A stretch of 21,833 nt of DNA from Methanobacterium sp. (GCA_020854975.1 JAHKLQ010000062.1:1-21833), one strand, 5' to 3'. Shown: positions 1 through 12,952, counted from the stretch's first letter. Program-made: numbers and translations. Notes: generated from the sequence alone by a model not told the origin.

Positions 1-402
1 ATCTGGATCAGAGGTTAAGCCCAGTTTCCCAAATTTACGAGCATCATCAAAGGCCAGGAAATCACCACCTGAAAACTCAATTAGCAAGCGGGGATGTTTG
101 GAACTTCTAGAACTGTAAAGTAGTTGATGGTGTTTATGTTTATTTTCAGAAATGTAATCTAGGAATCCAGTCATTCCAAAGTGTATTATTAAAAATAAAC
201 CATTATCCAGTTTTCCGAAAAGGTATTTCCCATAGCGTTGGCTATCGATGAATTCGTGCTTTTTTAAAGCTTTTTTCATCTTGTTACTTTCTGTGTCCAC
301 TAGAATCTCTGGACTTAGCACTTTCACATCTACTATTTGCTGGTGGAGGGAAGTTTTATCAAAGTATTGTTTGAAGACCTCCACACTGGGTAATTCAGGC
401 AT
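1..402 (-). CDS. Fpg/MutM-type DNA glycosylase, N-terminal part, cut by left edge
   Basis: 134 codons are visible from the ATG at 402; the rest lies beyond the left edge. The protein starts MPELPSVEVF, the hallmark start of formamidopyrimidine-DNA glycosylases. In that family Pro (residue 1 after Met removal) is the Schiff-base nucleophile and the next Glu is the acid catalyst. Also visible are a Lys in RYGKYL (residue 59, matching the conserved catalytic-domain Lys), HFGMTG at about 74-79 and DDARKFGK at about 119-126, all family signatures. The expected role is base-excision repair of oxidised purines with AP lyase activity. The helix-two-turn-helix and zinc finger are not visible, so Fpg cannot be separated from Nei. 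The start is fixed by the need for Pro at position 2. The gene has its own AT-rich 148-bp upstream region after the hydrolase gene. Confidence 0.9.
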   Translation of the reverse strand, partial: MPELPSVEVFKQYFDKTSLHQQIVDVKVLSPEILVDTESNKMKKALKKHEFIDSQRYGKYLFGKLDNGLFLIIHFGMTGFLDYISENKHKHHQLLYSSRSSKHPRLLIEFSGGDFLAFDDARKFGKLGLTSDPD

Positions 403-550
403 TTTATTCACGGTAATTGTTTATAGCAAATATTAAAACTATCACAAAATTCATTTAAATGATCATTTACACTTTTCTAATAATTTTGTGCAGTTATATG
501 TGTATTAAATAAAATAAGAAAATATTTATTTTTTTAGTCTTCGAAGCTTT

Positions 551-1231
551 TTATTGATTTAAAAATTTTTCATGCTTTTTTAATGCATTTGCAGTGGCTT
601 TTTCAATGTCTTCTTCGACATTGGTGGATATATCTCCATGACCAGGAAGTAATAGGTCTATTTTCAGGGTATTGAGTCGGGCTAGGGAGTTTATGTACTC
701 ACCATAGCTACCTGAGCTTGATATGTTAGATATAGTGCCTTGAGCAAATACCGTGTCACCAGAAATTAATATTCTTTTACGGGGTTCATAGATACATAAT
801 GATCCAGAAGTATGTCCAGGAGTGTGAAATATCTTTAAAAACCAGTTTCCCAGATTAATAACATTCATATTCTCTAACCACATGTGCACATGATATCCAT
901 GAGGATCATGTCCATGTGCCCGGCAACGCAGAACTTCATCATCAGCTGACATTATTTTAGTGGCTGCGTAGCGGTGAGTTATAATTGGCAATTTTTTCTG
1001 CAGATAAATGTTGGCTCCAAAGTGATCCACATGTTCATGGGTATTAATAACCATATCCAATGAGTTCATGTCAATTCCTATATCCTGGATATCTTTTTTT
1101 AAGATTTCAAAGTTCTGATTTATCCCAGGATCGATAAGAACATTCATTTCATCCCCTGAGATAAGATATGACTGGCAACTGGGTTTGCCTGTTTTAATCA
1201 AATATAATTTTGGGATTATTTCTTGGTACAT
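551..1231 (-). CDS. MBL-fold metallo-hydrolase
   Basis: A 226-residue protein with the complete metallo-beta-lactamase metal site: THEHVDH (H65, H67, D69, H70), HTPGHT (H140), SGDT (D159) and LLPGHGD (H198). It resembles glyoxalase II/RNase Z-like single-domain hydrolases, with two metal ions expected. It has no signal peptide and is probably cytosolic. The substrate cannot be told from sequence. A histidine-rich insert (HGHDPHGYHVH, residues 106-116) between the first motif and the GH motif is unusual and could bind extra metal or shape the active site. The gene stands alone between the glycosylase and the ammonium genes, with a TATA box about 50 bp upstream of the ATG. The Shine-Dalgarno (SD) sequence is weak (AAGGC). 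Confidence 0.9.
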   Translation of the reverse strand: MYQEIIPKLYLIKTGKPSCQSYLISGDEMNVLIDPGINQNFEILKKDIQDIGIDMNSLDMVINTHEHVDHFGANIYLQKKLPIITHRYAATKIMSADDEVLRCRAHGHDPHGYHVHMWLENMNVINLGNWFLKIFHTPGHTSGSLCIYEPRKRILISGDTVFAQGTISNISSSGSYGEYINSLARLNTLKIDLLLPGHGDISTNVEEDIEKATANALKKHEKFLNQ

Positions 1232-1278
1232 ATTCTTATGCCTTTTTCATTTATCAATTATTTAATTAAAAAGAGAAC

Positions 1279-1287
1279 TTATAAAAA
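1279..1287 (-). promoter_or_regulatory. TATA box of the MBL hydrolase gene
   Basis: On the minus strand the sequence reads TTTTTATAAG. An archaeal start site about 25 nt downstream would fall near 1257, giving a leader of roughly 25 nt before the ATG at 1231. Assigned by motif and spacing only. Confidence 0.45.
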
Positions 1288-1351
1288 TGTTGATAGATTG
1301 TATTTAGTTTTAAAATTAGAAGAAAATTAGTAATCTTATAAAATTAATCTT

Positions 1352-1367
1352 AAAAAAAATAAAAAAA
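1352..1367 (-). terminator. Oligo-T terminator after glnK (first copy)
   Basis: On the minus strand two T runs (7 and 8 T) separated by one A lie 36-51 nt past the glnK stop codon. Archaeal RNA polymerase terminates at such runs without a hairpin. Confidence 0.6.
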
Positions 1368-1402
1368 GAGAAAGGGGGATGAAGGTAGGATTGGGAGGGT
1401 AG

Positions 1403-1750
<348 letters not shown>

Positions 1751-1765
1751 TCATGGCTCGTGTTA

Positions 1766-2977
<1,212 letters not shown>

Positions 2978-3084
2978 TGATTTTCCTCCTTTAATTAAAT
3001 TTTATTTTTTTAATTTTCCAATATTTTTGTAAACAAAGATACAAACACGATTTTTTTGTTATTAAAGAAATTTTGGTTCTAATG

Positions 3085-3109
3085 AGCTTAGGTCAGGTAG
3101 CCTAAAGCT
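3085..3109. repeat. Inverted repeat in the amtB copy 1 leader
   Basis: AGCTTAGG (3085-3092) pairs with CCTAAAGCT (3101-3109) with a single bulge and an 8-nt loop. On the plus strand it is followed by seven T, but no plus-strand gene leads into it. On the minus strand it is a hairpin inside the amtB leader, about 110 nt before the start codon. Function unknown. Confidence 0.4.
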
Positions 3110-3180
3110 TTTTTTCCATTTCCCATCTTTTCATTTCTTTTTATTTCATGAAAACCTCACTCCCACATTTACCGGATATC

Positions 3181-3194
3181 GGAAGCATACTTCC
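3181..3194. promoter_or_regulatory. NrpR-type operator of the first amtB-glnK operon
   Basis: GGAA-GCATAC-TTCC, an exact match to the GGAA-N6-TTCC operator published for the archaeal nitrogen repressor NrpR. It is extended to CGGAAG/CTTCCG by one further base pair on each side (3180, 3195). It sits just downstream of the TATA-like box at 3221-3228, at or just after the expected start site, where bound repressor would block transcription until 2-oxoglutarate rises. Confidence 0.8.
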
Positions 3195-3220
3195 GACAAC
3201 TGATCATTGTACCTTCCTCC

Positions 3221-3228
3221 TTATAAAT
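3221..3228 (-). promoter_or_regulatory. TATA box candidate of the first amtB-glnK operon
   Basis: On the minus strand ATTTATAA, 27 bp upstream of the operator edge; a start site near 3198 is expected. A second candidate (TTTATAAC, 3234-3242) lies slightly further upstream, so the exact start is uncertain. Confidence 0.5.
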
Positions 3229-3247
3229 GTTTCGTTATAAAGCAGTT

Positions 3248-3271
3248 AAAAAAACCTCATTGTAGGTTTTT
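3248..3271 (-). terminator. Hairpin terminator separating the two amtB-glnK operons
   Basis: AAAAACCT (3250-3257) and AGGTTTTT (3264-3271) form an 8-bp stem with a 6-nt loop. Read on the minus strand the hairpin ends in seven T. It would stop readthrough from the upstream pair just before the promoter of the downstream pair. It lies about 245 nt beyond the glnK stop, with several T runs before it. Confidence 0.5.
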
Positions 3272-3515
3272 GCTAAGATTATCCGGAAATATATAGTAGA
3301 ATAACACAATATTCAGTAAGTAGTTTGTTAAATTATCCAAAATTTAAAAAGATCTTCTTAAAACTCACATTAGCTAACATGTCCTAAAAGTAGATATATC
3401 TTATATATATCCTAAAATACTGTATAAAAAAAGATAAATTAAAAGAAAAGGTTGAAAAGATTAAAAGAAAAAGATTGAAAAAGGGAAAATTAAATGCTAA
3501 GTTTTAATATTCATC

Positions 3516-3863
<348 letters not shown>

Positions 3864-3915
3864 TCAATACTTGTATTATACTGAGAGTATGGCAGCTTTA
3901 TATTTTTATAGCTGC

Positions 3916-5164
<1,249 letters not shown>

Positions 5165-5176
5165 ACTCAAATAGAA

Positions 5177-5227
5177 CTATTTATTTGGTTTATTTCGTGT
5201 TTGTGTTTGTTTTGAAAAATGTTTCAC
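5177..5227 (-). CDS. Possible 16-residue leader ORF before amtB copy 2
   Basis: An AAGGAGGG ribosome-binding site (about 5235-5242) is followed by overlapping starts: ATG-TGA (5224-5229, start then stop) and, shifted by two bases, a GTG that opens a 16-codon frame ending in TAG. The peptide would read VKHFSKQTQTRNKPNK, very basic and Gln-rich. It lies inside the transcribed amtB leader. It may be a regulatory leader ORF or an unused SD. No homology is recognised. Confidence 0.25.
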   Translation of the reverse strand: MKHFSKQTQTRNKPNK

Positions 5228-5311
5228 ATAAGTTCCCTCCTTTTTACCAGATTTTTCCTAATGAATTCAGCCGGAAATAATGAAACCGGCAATCACTGGC
5301 AATAGGTTGGG

Positions 5312-5325
5312 GGAAACCTACTTCC
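5312..5325. promoter_or_regulatory. NrpR-type operator of the second amtB-glnK operon
   Basis: GGAA-ACCTAC-TTCC, an exact GGAA-N6-TTCC palindrome. Its centre lies about 27 bp downstream of the TATA box centre, so it covers the predicted transcription start, which fits repression by NrpR. Confidence 0.8.
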
Positions 5326-5339
5326 GATTATGGTTTTGT

Positions 5340-5350
5340 AATATATATAA
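5340..5350 (-). promoter_or_regulatory. TATA box of the second amtB-glnK operon
   Basis: On the minus strand TTATATATATT, preceded by an A-rich BRE-like stretch (AAAAAG). The start site is predicted near 5319, giving a leader of roughly 170 nt. Confidence 0.65.
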
Positions 5351-5525
5351 CTTTTTATTACTAACTGCTCGAAAGTTCAAAAAAATAAAATATAGTGATA
5401 AAATTAAGCTATTGACTATTTTAGTTAATTAAAATGATTTAGGAAATCATTCATAATATAAAAAATCATTAAAAAGGAAAAAAAGAAATAAAACTCTAAA
5501 AAAAATTTAATAAAGAATAAATGAA

Positions 5526-5545
5526 AAGGAGTTTAATAACTGGTT

Positions 5546-5555
<10 letters not shown>
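5526..5555 (-). terminator. Terminator of the glutamate synthase operon
   Basis: AAGGAGTT and AACTCCTT form an 8-bp perfect stem with a 14-nt loop, followed on the minus strand by TTTT and further T runs. The stem overlaps the last codons and the TAA stop of the FMN-domain gene. Confidence 0.6.
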
Positions 5556-8176
<2,621 letters not shown>

Positions 8177-8178
8177 TC

Positions 8179-8868
<690 letters not shown>

Positions 8869-8881
8869 TTTTTCCACATCC

Positions 8882-9799
8882 TTAGATGGTGTAAGCACGG
8901 CTCTCTCCTGGTGATATCTGGTCAATATCTGAGGTATCCATAACTTCTCGGAGGGCCACTTCTTCAGAGGCAACAGCAAAAACCTCATTGTTTTCAGCCA
9001 TAACTCCCGGTCTCAGACCCAACTGGTCCTTGGCAATTCCCACTCCATTGGGTGTGCCTACAATATAGGAGAAAGGACCGTCCATATCCTTCACTGATTG
9101 TTCCAGGGCTTCTTCTAGGCTGTAGTCCTGGGCCAGTTTATCGGCAATGTAGTGGACAATACATTCTGTATCATTGTTGGTTTCAAAAATATGTCCTTTA
9201 CGCTCCAGAGGATCCCTTATCTTCCAGTAATTGGTGATCTGTCCATTGTGAACCACGGTGATATCTGGTATGATGTAACTCTGGAAAGGGTGGGCGTGGT
9301 ATCGATCCACTATACTCTCAGTGGAAAAACGAGTGTGGCCAATAGCATGAGTGCCCATTTTATCTTCGGTGTTGTAACGGGCTGCAATTTCCTTGACCAG
9401 CCCCACATCCTTGATCATCTCAAAGGAATGGGCTCCGTTGAGAACCATAACATCCTCGATTTTGTCCACATCCATGATCAGTGGTTTAAGTTGTGAAAAG
9501 GAGTCTAAAGCTACTTTACAACGGTATATGATATAATTTTCCACTGAAGGGATGATTTCTTCGCTTTCAATAGGAAAAGCGGTGTTTACTTTACCTTTAA
9601 CTTCTTCAAGGAGTCCTGGTTTTTCTTTGACTTCGATGTTCAGTAAGTATTCATGTTCATCAAGTCCAAGACCACCATATATGGCGAATCCTGCTGAATC
9701 AGGCCCTCTGTGTTGAAGAGCGTCTAGCATACGGGTCATGAACTTGCCCACGGGATGAAGTTTTTTATCTTTAAATACCACTCCTGCTATTCCACACAA
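8882..9799 (-). CDS. Glutamate synthase glutaminase (class II amidotransferase) subunit, TTG start
   Basis: A 305-residue Ntn-type glutamine amidotransferase that splits glutamine to glutamate and ammonia. Cys2, the nucleophile after Met removal, is in MCGIAGVVF. LQHRGPDSAG, GHTRFSTES, VHNGQITNYW and ETNNDTECI complete the class II site. The start codon is TTG (9797-9799). It is required because Cys must directly follow the initiator, and it has an ideal SD (AAAGGAGG, seven bases before). The gene overlaps the end of pdxT by 13 bp. PurF and GlmS share this fold, but the protein ends after the glutaminase domain, with no phosphoribosyltransferase or isomerase domain. Together with the GXGXG and FMN genes this indicates split archaeal glutamate synthase. 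Confidence 0.9.
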   Translation of the reverse strand: MCGIAGVVFKDKKLHPVGKFMTRMLDALQHRGPDSAGFAIYGGLGLDEHEYLLNIEVKEKPGLLEEVKGKVNTAFPIESEEIIPSVENYIIYRCKVALDSFSQLKPLIMDVDKIEDVMVLNGAHSFEMIKDVGLVKEIAARYNTEDKMGTHAIGHTRFSTESIVDRYHAHPFQSYIIPDITVVHNGQITNYWKIRDPLERKGHIFETNNDTECIVHYIADKLAQDYSLEEALEQSVKDMDGPFSYIVGTPNGVGIAKDQLGLRPGVMAENNEVFAVASEEVALREVMDTSDIDQISPGESRAYTI

Positions 9800-10371
9800 T
9801 TTAATACCTCCTTTATGAAATATTCGTGAATTCGAGTATCACCAGTAAGTTCTGGATGAAATGCAGTGGCAAGATGATTTTCATATGCCACAGCAATGAT
9901 TTTATCATGAATTCGGCCCATGATGTTGGCCTTGTTTTTTACTGCAGAGACATAGGGCGCTCTTATAAAAACTCCAGGATAAGGATTATCCATCATTTCT
10001 AGTTCTAATTCCGCTTCAAATGATACTTTTTGTCTTCCAAACCCATTTCTTTTAACTTTCATAGGTATCAGCCCCAGCAAAGGCTGTTGGTAATCAGTTT
10101 CCTGGCCCAATAATACCATGCCTGCACAGGTACCAAGTACGGGGATTTTATTTTCCTTGATTATTTCATCTATTCCATTTTCTTCTATGAGTCTGCCGAT
10201 AACAGTACTTTCTCCCCCAGAAATAATAATTCCATCACATTCTGTTACTTCTAGAGCTGTTTTTACTTTCATAACCTCGGCTTCAAGATTCATTTTTCTA
10301 ATGGCTTTTTTTGTCATGGCCTGATGTTCGGAAACATCTCCCTGTAGATTTAAAATCCCAATTTTTATCAT
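9787..10371 (-). CDS. pdxT: Pyridoxal 5'-phosphate synthase glutaminase subunit PdxT
   Basis: A 194-residue class I glutamine amidotransferase that supplies ammonia to the PdxS synthase for PLP formation. The family signatures are NLQGDVSEH, SGGESTVIG, GTCAGM with nucleophile C82, RNGFGRQ, FIRAPY and FHPELT with H172 and E174 completing the triad. Length is normal for PdxT. No pdxS is present in the window. It is the first gene of the glutamate synthase operon and its TAG lies inside the next gene, so it should share nitrogen control through the operator at 10478. The leader is roughly 105 nt and the SD is weak (AAGG). Confidence 0.95.
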   Translation of the reverse strand: MIKIGILNLQGDVSEHQAMTKKAIRKMNLEAEVMKVKTALEVTECDGIIISGGESTVIGRLIEENGIDEIIKENKIPVLGTCAGMVLLGQETDYQQPLLGLIPMKVKRNGFGRQKVSFEAELELEMMDNPYPGVFIRAPYVSAVKNKANIMGRIHDKIIAVAYENHLATAFHPELTGDTRIHEYFIKEVLNCVE

Positions 10372-10477
10372 GTTAATGCCTTGGCTGTTGGTTTTATGGT
10401 TACATATTGTTTGTTAATAGATGGTTTAGTATTGTATAAGCCGATCATATTTAAGCAAACATAAATATAAACTTACC

Positions 10478-10491
10478 GGAAAGGATTTTCC
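10478..10491. promoter_or_regulatory. NrpR-type operator of the pdxT-glutamate synthase operon
   Basis: GGAA-AGGATT-TTCC, an exact GGAA-N6-TTCC palindrome flanked by C and G (CGGAA...TTCCG) as at the first amtB operon. It lies between the TATA box and the expected start site, a position where NrpR would block RNA polymerase. Confidence 0.8.
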
Positions 10492-10497
10492 GATAAA

Positions 10498-10508
10498 GAT
10501 TATATTTG
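10498..10508 (-). promoter_or_regulatory. TATA box of the pdxT-glutamate synthase operon
   Basis: On the minus strand CAAATATAATC. The start site is expected near 10477, directly at the downstream edge of the operator. Confidence 0.5.
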
Positions 10509-10754
10509 AAACAAAAACCCTAATTAAAGGATCAATTTATACATTGTTTAAAAAGTATGCTATAAATTAATTATAAATGAACATTTATATAAACGTTTCC
10601 AGTGGGTAATTAATACACACCCCTTTAGTAATTACCACACCTTAGTTTAATTAAATGTAAGTTTATTTATAGGGGCAGTGATAGAGATGAAACAGACAAT
10701 AAAATCCTTTATAAGATTATTTCTTTAGGATACTTTTTTATATGTTCATTGATC

Positions 10755-10843
10755 AAAATGGACTTAGACAATTAATATGGATCTTAGAAATTAAAATGGA
10801 CTTAGACAATTAATATGGATCTTAGAAATTAAAATGGACCTTA
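10755..10843. repeat. 38-bp perfect tandem repeat, two copies plus a partial third
   Basis: Positions 10755-10792 and 10793-10830 are identical. A third copy starts AAAATGGA at 10831 and degenerates after about 13 bases. Each unit is itself two diverged 19-bp halves (AAAATGGACTTAGACAATT and AATATGGATCTTAGAAATT). The array lies just downstream of a TATA-like box, so it would form the 5' leader of the following gene or serve as a multi-site binding region. Confidence 0.9.
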
Positions 10844-10877
10844 AAATCTTTTATGAAATGGAGTGATAGTGATTAGT

Positions 10878-11150
10878 ATGAAGAAATTACACATAGCCTT
10901 AATAGCGGTAGTTGTCGTACTGGCTTTTATCGGGGGTTATTTTACTGGGGTTTTGAATTCTGCTGGGAATCTCACCCTTAATGTGACTAATAAAACGAAT
11001 GATAGTGGTAGTAGTAGTGATGATACAGGCACTACTTACAAAACCAAGACCACCACTACCACTAACACTAATACAACTAAAAAGAATACCACACCTACAC
11101 CCACACCAACACCTACACCCACACCAAATAGTACCGACACCAGTACGTAG
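10878..11150 (+). CDS. Small membrane-anchored Thr/Pro/Asn-rich, mucin-like protein
   Basis: A 90-residue protein from the ATG at 10878; a GTG at 10863 would add MIVIS. A basic start (MKK) leads into one hydrophobic helix (residues 4-26). The rest is low complexity: Ser/Asp/Thr, a Thr-rich run, then (TP)6 and a Ser/Thr end. Seven N-glycosylation sequons (NLT, NVT, NKT, NDS, NTT twice, NST) follow the helix and there is no folded domain. It is probably anchored in the membrane with a glycosylated extracellular tail; this is inferred from composition. A family is not recognised. It lies alone, divergent from pdxT and convergent with malate dehydrogenase. Confidence 0.7.
   Translation: MKKLHIALIAVVVVLAFIGGYFTGVLNSAGNLTLNVTNKTNDSGSSSDDTGTTYKTKTTTTTNTNTTKKNTTPTPTPTPTPTPNSTDTST
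11091..11126 (+). repeat. 18-bp tandem repeat coding for the TP run
   Basis: Two identical copies of ACACCTACACCCACACCA in frame, each coding TPTPTP. Slippage here would lengthen or shorten the tail by six residues without a frameshift. Confidence 0.9.
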
Positions 11151-11206
11151 GTAGGTTCTGTGTTAGTAAGGATAAAGAATTAGTTAGTAATAGTTAAAAA
11201 TTAAAG

Positions 11207-11265
11207 GTTTAGAACAACTGTTTCTTACACAGCAACAGTTTCTAAACTATTAACACATTTTTTTT
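11207..11265. terminator. Hairpin terminator between convergent genes
   Basis: GTTTAGA-AC-AACTGTT (11207-11222) pairs with AACAGTTTCTAAAC (11234-11247): a 14-bp stem with a 2-nt bulge and an 11-nt loop. A T run (eight or more, near 11258) follows on the plus strand. It would end the Thr/Pro-rich gene. It also lies 49 nt past the malate dehydrogenase stop on the other strand and may serve both. Confidence 0.65.
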
Positions 11266-11295
11266 AAATTATTTCACTTATTTTTCAGGAGACAC

Positions 11296-12267
11296 TTATT
11301 CTTCAGAAGAACTATTTAAATTTCCATTCAAATGGGACATTACTTTTTCTGTGGATTCTTTAACAGCTTTTCCAGCTATTTTAAAACTATTTAACTCATC
11401 TTCATTCATTTTAACTTTAATTATTCTTTCAACACCATTTGCCCCTAACTTCACAGGTACACCCAGGCAAACATCACTAACTCCATATATTTCCCCATCC
11501 AGAAAGGTGGTGAGGGTTAATATCCTCTTTTCGTCGTTGAGGATGGTTTTCACAATATTGGCAATAGCAAAGGAAGGTCCATATTCTGTGGCTCCTTTCT
11601 TGTTAATGACATAACTGCCAGCATTTTTCACTTTCTCCACAATTTCATCCACATCAAATGATTGGTACTGGGGAAAGTCGTCAACCAGTATTCCACCTAC
11701 AGATGTGGAACTTAAAAGTAACACCATGTGTTCCCCATGTTCTCCTATAATTCTGGTGTGTATTTCACTGACATGGATATTGAAATGTCGGGCAATGACA
11801 TTCTTTAACCGTAAAGAATCAAGGTGGTTTCCCAGCCCGATAACTCTGTTTCGGGGAAAACCAGAAGCTTTGTAGGCTACATATGTCATAACATCCACTG
11901 GGTTGGTAACGACTAAAATTATGGATTCTGGGGCGTATTTAGCAACTAATCGAGAATATTCGCTGATAATTTTTGCGTTGGGAATGGCTACATCCATACG
12001 GGTCATATCAGCGGTGCGAGGAACACCTGCAGTTATTACCACAACTTTGGAGCCGGCCATATCCTCAAAATTGCAGGAAGGGGTTATAGATACTCGAATA
12101 TCCTTGGCAGCCATAGCATCATTCATATCCAGGGCTTCTCCCTGGATCTGATCTAAACTTTTTTCCCGTGATAACAGCACCATTTCACTTACAACGCTTT
12201 CTTCAGCCAGGCAAAAGGCTGCTGCCTTGCCTACTCTACCTGATGCACCAATAACACTAACTTTCAT
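11296..12267 (-). CDS. mdh: Malate dehydrogenase (archaeal LDH-like type)
   Basis: A 323-residue NAD(P)-dependent dehydrogenase interconverting malate and oxaloacetate. The nucleotide-binding GASGRVG is at 7-13. The substrate loop GVPRTADMTR carries Arg84, matching the Arg (not Gln) that selects oxaloacetate over pyruvate, and Arg90. VTNPVDVMTY, NHLDSLR (Asp/Arg pair) and IIGEHGEH (catalytic His) complete the site. GASGRVG rather than GAGNVG resembles the methanogen enzyme MJ0490. In methanogens it serves the reductive partial TCA pathway to 2-oxoglutarate, the acceptor of the glutamate synthase. SD GGGTGAC lies two bases before the ATG. It is monocistronic: 127 nt separate it from the upstream gene. 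Confidence 0.93.
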   Translation of the reverse strand: MKVSVIGASGRVGKAAAFCLAEESVVSEMVLLSREKSLDQIQGEALDMNDAMAAKDIRVSITPSCNFEDMAGSKVVVITAGVPRTADMTRMDVAIPNAKIISEYSRLVAKYAPESIILVVTNPVDVMTYVAYKASGFPRNRVIGLGNHLDSLRLKNVIARHFNIHVSEIHTRIIGEHGEHMVLLLSSTSVGGILVDDFPQYQSFDVDEIVEKVKNAGSYVINKKGATEYGPSFAIANIVKTILNDEKRILTLTTFLDGEIYGVSDVCLGVPVKLGANGVERIIKVKMNEDELNSFKIAGKAVKESTEKVMSHLNGNLNSSSEE

Positions 12268-12394
12268 TTGTCACCCACTTAACACTTTTTTTATACATCT
12301 CAGGATTGGTAACCCTTTAGTAAGATGTCTCAGTTTAAGATCTCTTATGGAAATTAATTAAAAATCTGCTACGATGTTTGTTTATAATAAATAT

Positions 12395-12952
12395 TCACTC
12401 TTTATTTAGAAAATTTTCAGCAACTCTGCGAACGTAACTACTTTTATCTGTCAATGCTTTGTTGAGTGCTTTTTCAGCATCATCTCCACCAATGTTTCCA
12501 AGAGCCATTACAGCCCCAGCTCTTACAAATCCACTATCATCATTCATGGTTTCAATCAAGGCCCCTACTGCTTCGGGAGCTTTTATATTACCTAAAGCCC
12601 AGGCAGCTCCGCCTCTAACTCTCCAGTCATCATCTTTCAAAGTCTGGATCAGTGGTTCCACAGCAGAATCTCCCATGTTGCTCAGGGCTCCTGAGGCTGC
12701 CCTGCGCACCCATTTATTTCCATCACTCATAGTTTCAATAAGAGGAGTGATGGCTCGCGCATCACCAATTAAACCCAGCACCTTTGCTGCTCCTTTCCGA
12801 ATGTTTTTATCCTCATCCTCCAGGGCATCAATAAGTGGTTCCACAGCAGGTTCTCCAATTTCTTCAAGCATTTCTGAAGCCTGAACCTGCACAATTTCAT
12901 CTTCATCTTTCAATGTTTCAATCAATCTTTGCACGTTTTTGTCCACTTCCAT
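12395..12952 (-). CDS. HEAT-repeat protein (PBS-lyase HEAT-like)
   Basis: 185 residues made almost entirely of about six HEAT-like helical repeats of roughly 31 residues. Recurring cores are AVEPLIDALEDED..IRKGAAKVLG, AITPLIETM...VRRAASGAL and VGALIETM...VRAGAVMALGNIG. Such alpha-solenoids usually bind proteins; members of this type also occur as phycobilin-lyase-like domains, but no such pathway is expected here. There are no catalytic residues, signal peptide or membrane segment. The start is supported by an AGGGGA SD. It is divergent from the dehydrogenase at 13503 and followed after 127 nt by malate dehydrogenase in the same direction. The partner is unknown. Confidence 0.85.
   Translation of the reverse strand: MEVDKNVQRLIETLKDEDEIVQVQASEMLEEIGEPAVEPLIDALEDEDKNIRKGAAKVLGLIGDARAITPLIETMSDGNKWVRRAASGALSNMGDSAVEPLIQTLKDDDWRVRGGAAWALGNIKAPEAVGALIETMNDDSGFVRAGAVMALGNIGGDDAEKALNKALTDKSSYVRRVAENFLNKE

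Larger units (their letters stand above)
2978..3515. other. Intergenic region: glnK copy 2 terminators and amtB copy 1 promoter and leader
   Basis: 538 bp without a conventional gene. Reading in the minus direction, it holds the T-rich end of the upstream operon (for example the T7 run at 3426-3432), an AAAAACCT/AGGTTTTT hairpin terminator, two TATA-like boxes (about 3234-3242 and 3221-3228), the GGAA-N6-TTCC operator, and a leader of roughly 220 nt. The leader contains two SD-preceded minimal ORFs (13 codons at 3169-3207 and ATG-AAA-TAA at 3141-3149) and a hairpin at 3085-3109. Confidence 0.7.
10372..10877. other. Divergent intergenic region between pdxT and the Thr/Pro-rich protein gene
   Basis: About 500 bp. 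Toward pdxT (minus) it has a TATA box and an NrpR-type operator. Toward the plus-strand gene it has TATA-like TTTATATG (10737-10744) and then 38-bp tandem repeats. A 13-codon frame (10687-10728, MKQTIKSFIRLFL) with a GTGAT SD-like sequence is visible but has no further support. Otherwise it is AT-rich with nothing recognisable. Confidence 0.6.

Noticed and set aside
248..436. Plus-strand 62-codon ORF at the left edge
   Set aside because: It overlaps the well-supported Fpg-type gene on the other strand and has no family features.
451..468. Overlapping 12-bp palindromes TCATTTAAATGA and AAATGATCATTT upstream of the Fpg-type gene
   Set aside because: Short, A/T-only except for single G/C pairs, and expected by chance in such AT-rich DNA.
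3283..3294. Possible fourth NrpR site (CCGGAAATATAT)
   Set aside because: Only one half-site is present; there is no TTCC at the required distance.
8869..8988. Longer N terminus of the GXGXG subunit starting at 8988
   Set aside because: The 40 added residues lie in the glutaminase coding region; the ATG at 8868 gives the normal domain start just after the glutaminase stop.
10755..10843. CRISPR array
   Set aside because: The units abut with no spacers; it is a simple tandem repeat.
12459..12884. Plus-strand 141-codon ORF over the HEAT-repeat gene
   Set aside because: Its internal repetition comes from the HEAT repeats on the other strand; no SD or known family.
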